From an uncultured Eubacteriales bacterium (GTDB lineage Bacteria > Bacillota > Clostridia > Oscillospirales > CAG-272), in the NCBI GenBank assembly GCA_934526185.1, contig CAKTAA010000074.1, positions 1 through 9,980 on the forward strand: DNA of 9,980 nt, in the 5' to 3' direction. Below the pieces are notes generated by a model, which worked only from the letters and a program-made list of their open reading frames with translations, did no database searches and was not told where the DNA came from. The position numbers and the translations under genes are program-made. Positions 6,528 to 9,980 of this stretch are shown here, in pieces; position 1 is the stretch's first letter, and each line of letters starts with the position of its first letter.

Positions 6528-7920
6528 ATCTGCCTGTCCTTTCCTCTTCCTTTTCTGGAAAATCAAATTCTTCAATATCCTTGAACGTTTCCCCGTTATC
6601 GTACTTGCATGTATGAATGGCGGAAAAAACTGAGCCGAATGGGGTTTCAAGCGCATACTCAAAAAGGCGGATAAATTCACTCAGTATGGTTTGTGCCGTC
6701 TCTGCCGGATACAACGCCGTATTGTATTGTAGGCGTAAGGAAGAATCATGCAGGTAAAAGCTTAAAACCAAATCGAACCTCGCCTTTTCGAATACACAGT
6801 AATTCGTTATCTGCAATTCTCCGCCGGCCACCGACTTTTGAATGTCCAGCGGGTAATTTTCAATTACGACGATACTGTCGAACAACCCCTTATCCGTACC
6901 CGCTGCCCCGGCTCGCTGAAACATATGAAGCGGGGTCGTTTCATATGTTCTTTTTTCTTTTAAATCAGAATTGACCGTGGTGATTATATCTATCATACGG
7001 GCATCGGGCGACACATCCGTCAAGAGAGGAAGAGTGTTGATAAACAGACCAACGATCGTTCCCACCATCGGAATTTCTGCCGGCCTGCCAGACATCGTTA
7101 TTCCGAAGCTGACCGTATCTGCAAAGTACAGCTTGTGGAGAAGAATTCCCCACAAGCTGTACAGCAGTACAGACACGGTAAAGTGGTTTCGCGCGCAGAA
7201 CAGAAAAGCCTTTTCCATGACCGCCTCGGGTATATTGGAGACATGGGTGCCATATTGCAGATTCTTTTGTTCTCTGTCCGCAGCGTTTGGCATCCATCCG
7301 CTGAACCGACTCATATATTTCCGGCAGTATTCTTTCTGTTGAATTATATTTTGCTGGTTCAGCCACTCAATGTACTGGCGGTACCTGCCCTTTGGGGCCG
7401 CAGGGGCGGGTGTCCCCGCACAGAGCGCAGAATATATATCGAAGAATTCCTTTAAAATCAGACCGTTGCTCCATCCATCATATAGAATATGGTGAGATAT
7501 CAATGTCATATAAGCCGTATTTCCACCCATGAGGTCTACATGGATGCGAAAGGGTTCTTTTCTGATATCCAGCTTATCCAGTTGCCCCAATTGATTGTGC
7601 GCTTTCCTTTCCTTTGATTGCTCCACATCCCGCAAACCGGATAAGTCCCTTATATACAAGGGTGCAGGACGGCTGCGGTAAATAATCTGTACCGGTTCCG
7701 TCAGCTTTTCCCATCGAAACACGGCCCTAAGAATTTCATTTCTGCGTATCACTTCTTCCCAGGCTTGCAAAAACTTTGTATGCTGCAGCGTACCTTTCAG
7801 CTCCAAGACTATCTTTGTTACATAATAAGAGCGGTCCTCATGCCCCACAAAGTCGAAGAGCATGCTTTTCTGCATAGGTGTTAAGGGTAGGATGTCTTCA
7901 ATTCGATTCGGTTTATCCAT
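6514..7920 (-). CDS. Stand-alone NRPS condensation domain protein
   Basis: This 468-residue protein is one full condensation domain and nothing else. It forms an amide or ester bond between a carrier-bound acyl or aminoacyl donor and a nucleophile. Motifs in order: C1 PLTPMQKSMLF at 12-22, C2 RNEILRAVFRW at 60-70, C3 SHHILYDGWS with H143, H144, D148 and G149, C5 FGITMSGRP to GLFINTLP at 272-298, C6 ETTPLHMFQRAG, and C7 FDLVLSF. The catalytic histidine is intact, so it should be active. The general pattern resembles L-amino-acid-accepting types, but subtype cannot be settled by eye. It is separated from the adenylation protein by the U32 gene, so it must work in trans, or with the half-domain at the start of that protein. 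Start ATG 7920 overlaps the epimerase stop by 8 bases and has only a weak purine site, which suggests translational coupling. The C-terminal ~40 residues are charged and past the domain. Confidence 0.93.
   Translation of the reverse strand: MDKPNRIEDILPLTPMQKSMLFDFVGHEDRSYYVTKIVLELKGTLQHTKFLQAWEEVIRRNEILRAVFRWEKLTEPVQIIYRSRPAPLYIRDLSGLRDVEQSKERKAHNQLGQLDKLDIRKEPFRIHVDLMGGNTAYMTLISHHILYDGWSNGLILKEFFDIYSALCAGTPAPAAPKGRYRQYIEWLNQQNIIQQKEYCRKYMSRFSGWMPNAADREQKNLQYGTHVSNIPEAVMEKAFLFCARNHFTVSVLLYSLWGILLHKLYFADTVSFGITMSGRPAEIPMVGTIVGLFINTLPLLTDVSPDARMIDIITTVNSDLKEKRTYETTPLHMFQRAGAAGTDKGLFDSIVVIENYPLDIQKSVAGGELQITNYCVFEKARFDLVLSFYLHDSSLRLQYNTALYPAETAQTILSEFIRLFEYALETPFGSVFSAIHTCKYDNGETFKDIEEFDFPEKEEERTGRFEIF
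6537..6542 (-). promoter_or_regulatory. AAAGGA Shine-Dalgarno deciding the TTG start of the U32 gene
   Basis: AAAGGA lies 9 bases before TTG 6527, inside the last codons of the condensation gene. No ATG or GTG in frame lies nearer to the family's usual N-terminus. The spacing supports TTG as the real start over the distant ATG at 6680. Confidence 0.55.
7126..7162. repeat. Perfect 13-bp inverted repeat inside the condensation gene
   Basis: The arms at 7126-7138 and 7150-7162 are exact reverse complements (GTACAGCTTGTGG and its partner), with an 11-base loop. It lies in the codons for YSLWGILLHKLY, upstream of motif C5. It is unrelated in sequence to the 14-bp repeat in the epimerase gene and lacks a terminator T-run. 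Confidence 0.9.
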
Positions 7921-8971
7921 GGCACTTTTCTACGTTATTGCTTTTTAGCCTGGTGCCGCATCCATGAAAAAGCGTGTCAATAATAAAGTCATCGGCACTT
8001 CTGTCCGAACGGATATTTTTTATATAACATGCCCACCACTGCTCATTTCTCCGATACCAAGAAAATGTTTTTTCCGCGCCTTCCGGCAGGCTGGTAGCCG
8101 GAACCCATCCGGTCTTTTCTTTTACTTTTTGGTTGTCAGAAATTAGACAACTACCCCTCCCGCGTCTGCTGTCAATTTGGGGCGACAAAATCGGCCTTTC
8201 GATTTTATTCATCCCTTCAGCCTGAAAAAGAACTGAAACAAGATCTTTTACGCTGATTCCGCCTCCTGAAGATATATTATAGGTTTCTCCCCAGCATTCT
8301 TCGGCTGAAAGTAGGTAGATCGCTTCTACGGCGTCTCCTATATAGACATAATCCCGTACAACATCCCCGTTTATCTCTGTTTGCAGGTTCAACAGCGACC
8401 GTGTTATCAGCCTTGGAATAATTCTATCCGGTAGCTGCCAGGGGCCGTACAAATTCGTCAGGCGAAATATAATGTAATGTAAACCGTAACATTCACGGTA
8501 CGTTTCCAGTATGCTTTCTCCTGCCAGTTTTGAAGCGGCATATGGGGACTGCGGGTTCAGCCTGTCGGATTCCTCATACACGCATCTTCCGTCTCCTCCG
8601 TACACTTCGACGGAAGATGCGTATAAAACAGGGATATTCTTTCGGATACAGTCATCGAGCACACCGACCAAGCTGCCGATATTATTGCGAATTACCTTGT
8701 GAGGATAAAAATAGGAATAATCCACATGCGGAAAAGCCGCCAAATGAATGACCAAATCCGCATCAACCGGCAAATCGCAGCTTTCTCCCGCCAGATCGAT
8801 ACATTTAAACGCAACTCTCCCTTCGTATTCCCGCAGCAGGGAAGGTAGTCTGCCGCCTTTATCCGTTAAGTCCAGCAGGGTCACCCTGTTTCCTTTTTCT
8901 AAAAACGCTCTTGCCAGATTGACCCCCACAAACCCCGCACCGCCGGTGATTACGATGTGTTGCCAGTCCAT
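7913..8971 (-). CDS. Extended SDR nucleotide-sugar epimerase/dehydratase
   Basis: This 352-residue protein belongs to the extended short-chain dehydrogenase/reductase family, which act on NDP-sugars with bound NAD. It shows the nucleotide-binding TGGAGFVG (G10-x-x-G13-x-x-G16), the HLAA turn near 76-79, the catalytic serine region ASSVEVYG at 118-125, and the catalytic Y144-x3-K148 pair (SPYAASK). The RDYVYIGDA motif near residue 206 is typical of UDP-glucose/GlcNAc 4-epimerases and dTDP-glucose dehydratases. The dehydratase signature D-E in the serine loop is absent, which favours an epimerase, but the exact sugar is unknown. A ~35-residue cysteine-containing tail after residue 315 exceeds the usual family end. 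It starts in a TAATG junction with the glycosyltransferase and has GGGAGGG 9 bases upstream, so the two are co-translated and probably make and transfer one sugar. Confidence 0.88.
   Translation of the reverse strand: MDWQHIVITGGAGFVGVNLARAFLEKGNRVTLLDLTDKGGRLPSLLREYEGRVAFKCIDLAGESCDLPVDADLVIHLAAFPHVDYSYFYPHKVIRNNIGSLVGVLDDCIRKNIPVLYASSVEVYGGDGRCVYEESDRLNPQSPYAASKLAGESILETYRECYGLHYIIFRLTNLYGPWQLPDRIIPRLITRSLLNLQTEINGDVVRDYVYIGDAVEAIYLLSAEECWGETYNISSGGGISVKDLVSVLFQAEGMNKIERPILSPQIDSRRGRGSCLISDNQKVKEKTGWVPATSLPEGAEKTFSWYRRNEQWWACYIKNIRSDRSADDFIIDTLFHGCGTRLKSNNVEKCHG
8580..8622. repeat. Perfect 14-bp inverted repeat inside the epimerase gene
   Basis: The arms at 8580-8593 and 8609-8622 are exact reverse complements (ACGCATCTTCCGTC and its partner), with a 15-base loop. 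The hairpin would form in the mRNA across the codons of the catalytic serine loop. There is no T-run after it, so it does not look like an intrinsic terminator. Confidence 0.9.
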
Positions 8972-9980
8972 TACTCAACGCCCTCCCTATCTATCTTGGT
9001 TTTGATAAATTCCATAATTTCCGCTACGGCCTTCTGATATCCTCCGGCCTCCCTTAAAGATTCCCCTATCAGCCGGCAATGCCGGGAGTAAGATTCATCA
9101 TGGTATACAACATCTGTCATTTTTTTCAGGCGTTCCGGGGTGACATCCGATATATCCGCCCGGATTCCCGCCCCGACTTCACAGACTCGTTCCGCAATAT
9201 CAAACTGATCCCCCGCCAAAGGAAATACTATCATGGGGACTCCGAAATAGCAGGATTCGTTTGCGCTGTTGGCTCCTCCGTGCGTGATAAACAGATCTAC
9301 CCTTTTTAACAATTCAAGCTGTGGTACAATTGGGCGCACTATTATATTCTGCGGGATCGGGCCCAGCTTTCCGATATCGATATTGGTTCCGACAGCCATG
9401 ACCACTTGAATGTTAGTATTTGAAAACGCCTGGATACAGGTTTGATAAAAATCCAGTCGTTCGTTGACATATGTCGTTCCAAGTGAAATCAGTACACTGT
9501 AATCGTAGGAATCCTTCAAAAGAGAAAAGTCGAAAGGATCGGGGCGTTCACTCAACGAACAACCGACAAACCGGAAGTTCTCATCCACACGGTCTGAATC
9601 TCTTTGAAACAATTTAGAGGTAAAAACAATATTGAGGTCACCATACGAATTGAAAACATCTAGCAGGTTAAATTTCTTTAAAGAATAATGACTGGCCATT
9701 TGGCGGGTAAGGATCCTAAATAAATGTTTGTAGAGCTCTCCGGATTTACACTGATTCAAATAGCTCTCTGGAAATAGCAATATATTTTTTAGAAAGCTTT
9801 TAGGGTTGGCGTCAATTATCGAATCATTATAAAGCATAATAGGAATAGAGGATATGGAGGGAATCCTGTACTTTTCTGCAATCATTTTCCCAAAGAAACA
9901 GAGGGTATCAAAAATAATATAATCCGGCCCTTCTTCTAAAATCGCCTCTATGTTGTTCTCATACCGGTTCAGGTTTACAT
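8971..9980 (-). CDS. UGT/MGT-type (GT1-like) glycosyltransferase, 3' part (start outside window)
   Basis: The reading frame stays open to the window edge, so the N-terminus is missing and the visible part is 335 codons. Before the first internal methionine the frame encodes EGPDYIIFDTLCFFGKMIAEKYRIPSI, the family's pattern for the N-terminal acceptor-binding domain. The C-terminal donor domain is clear: SLGTTYVNERLDFY, then IVRPIVPQLELL, then THGGANSANESC with FGVPMIVFPLAGDQ, which is the nucleotide-sugar signature (HGG, S, E, and the terminal D-Q pair). Relatives transfer a sugar to macrolides, flavonoids, lipids or peptides. The adjacent epimerase suggests an NDP-sugar made in the same operon, and the NRPS-derived product is a natural acceptor; both points are inference. 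It ends at 8971 with TAA overlapping the next ATG by one base. Confidence 0.9.
   Translation of the reverse strand, partial: VNLNRYENNIEAILEEGPDYIIFDTLCFFGKMIAEKYRIPSISSIPIMLYNDSIIDANPKSFLKNILLFPESYLNQCKSGELYKHLFRILTRQMASHYSLKKFNLLDVFNSYGDLNIVFTSKLFQRDSDRVDENFRFVGCSLSERPDPFDFSLLKDSYDYSVLISLGTTYVNERLDFYQTCIQAFSNTNIQVVMAVGTNIDIGKLGPIPQNIIVRPIVPQLELLKRVDLFITHGGANSANESCYFGVPMIVFPLAGDQFDIAERVCEVGAGIRADISDVTPERLKKMTDVVYHDESYSRHCRLIGESLREAGGYQKAVAEIMEFIKTKIDREGVE
8981..8987 (-). promoter_or_regulatory. GGGAGGG Shine-Dalgarno of the epimerase gene
   Basis: A strong purine box sits 9 bases before the ATG at 8971, inside the end of the glycosyltransferase gene. With the TAATG stop-start overlap it supports translational coupling of the two sugar genes. 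Confidence 0.75.

Noticed and set aside
6528..6680. 51-codon N-terminal extension of the U32 protein
   Set aside because: It is the out-of-frame shadow of the condensation gene's end, basic and low in motif content; TTG 6527 with its ribosome site is the better start.
6965..7366. Minus-strand open frame of 133 codons
   Set aside because: It is nested in the condensation gene in another frame, across motif C5, with no family signal.

Overview
The window is a 9,980-base slice from the middle of a biosynthetic operon. All seven genes lie on the minus strand and are transcribed from high to low coordinates. The layout suggests a mid-GC member of the Bacillota (Firmicutes), possibly Paenibacillus- or Clostridia-like. 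The reasons are strong purine-rich Shine-Dalgarno sites, TTG and ATG starts, tight gene packing, and an adenylation domain that aligns residue for residue with gramicidin S synthetase GrsA across its pocket. The genus cannot be settled from sequence alone. Two predicted iron-sulfur proteins (a U32-family protein and a B12-type radical SAM enzyme) fit an anaerobic or facultative lifestyle.

In order of transcription the window holds: (1) the C-terminal part of a UGT/MGT-type glycosyltransferase (9980 to 8971, start outside the window); (2) an extended SDR nucleotide-sugar epimerase/dehydratase (8971 to 7913, TAATG junction); (3) a complete stand-alone NRPS condensation domain with an intact HHxxxDG (7920 to 6514, 8-base overlap); (4) a U32 peptidase-like iron-sulfur protein that most likely starts at a TTG inside the end of the previous gene (6527 to 5349); (5) an NRPS protein made of half a condensation domain, an adenylation domain and a carrier domain (5329 to 2294); (6) a B12-binding radical SAM enzyme (2248 to 644); (7) the N-terminal part of a CelD/BcsL-type GNAT acyltransferase (618 to beyond base 1). 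The largest gap between genes is 45 bases. There are no promoters, terminators, RNA genes or mobile elements that I can support, and no gene-free stretch over 300 bases.

The genes read as one pathway. The A-PCP protein would activate and tether one amino acid; its pocket code reads D-A-S-T-I-A-A-V-C-K, one W-to-S change from the phenylalanine-type codes and close to codes reported for tyrosine. The separate condensation domain would form an amide or ester bond. The U32 and radical SAM proteins could modify the tethered residue without oxygen. The epimerase and glycosyltransferase would add a sugar, and the GNAT could add an acyl group. No thioesterase, reductase, epimerisation or second A domain is present, so the release step and any other modules must lie outside the window.

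The most unusual object is the adenylation protein. About 175 residues are inserted between the very start of the A domain and its A1 motif, and part of that insert looks like a PqqD-type peptide-recognition domain, a fold normally seen in ribosomal-peptide (RiPP) maturation with radical SAM enzymes. The pairing of an aromatic-type A domain with a U32 protein also suggests an oxygen-independent hydroxylation, by analogy with UbiU/UbiV. Two long perfect inverted repeats lie inside coding regions (14 bp in the epimerase gene and 13 bp in the condensation gene).
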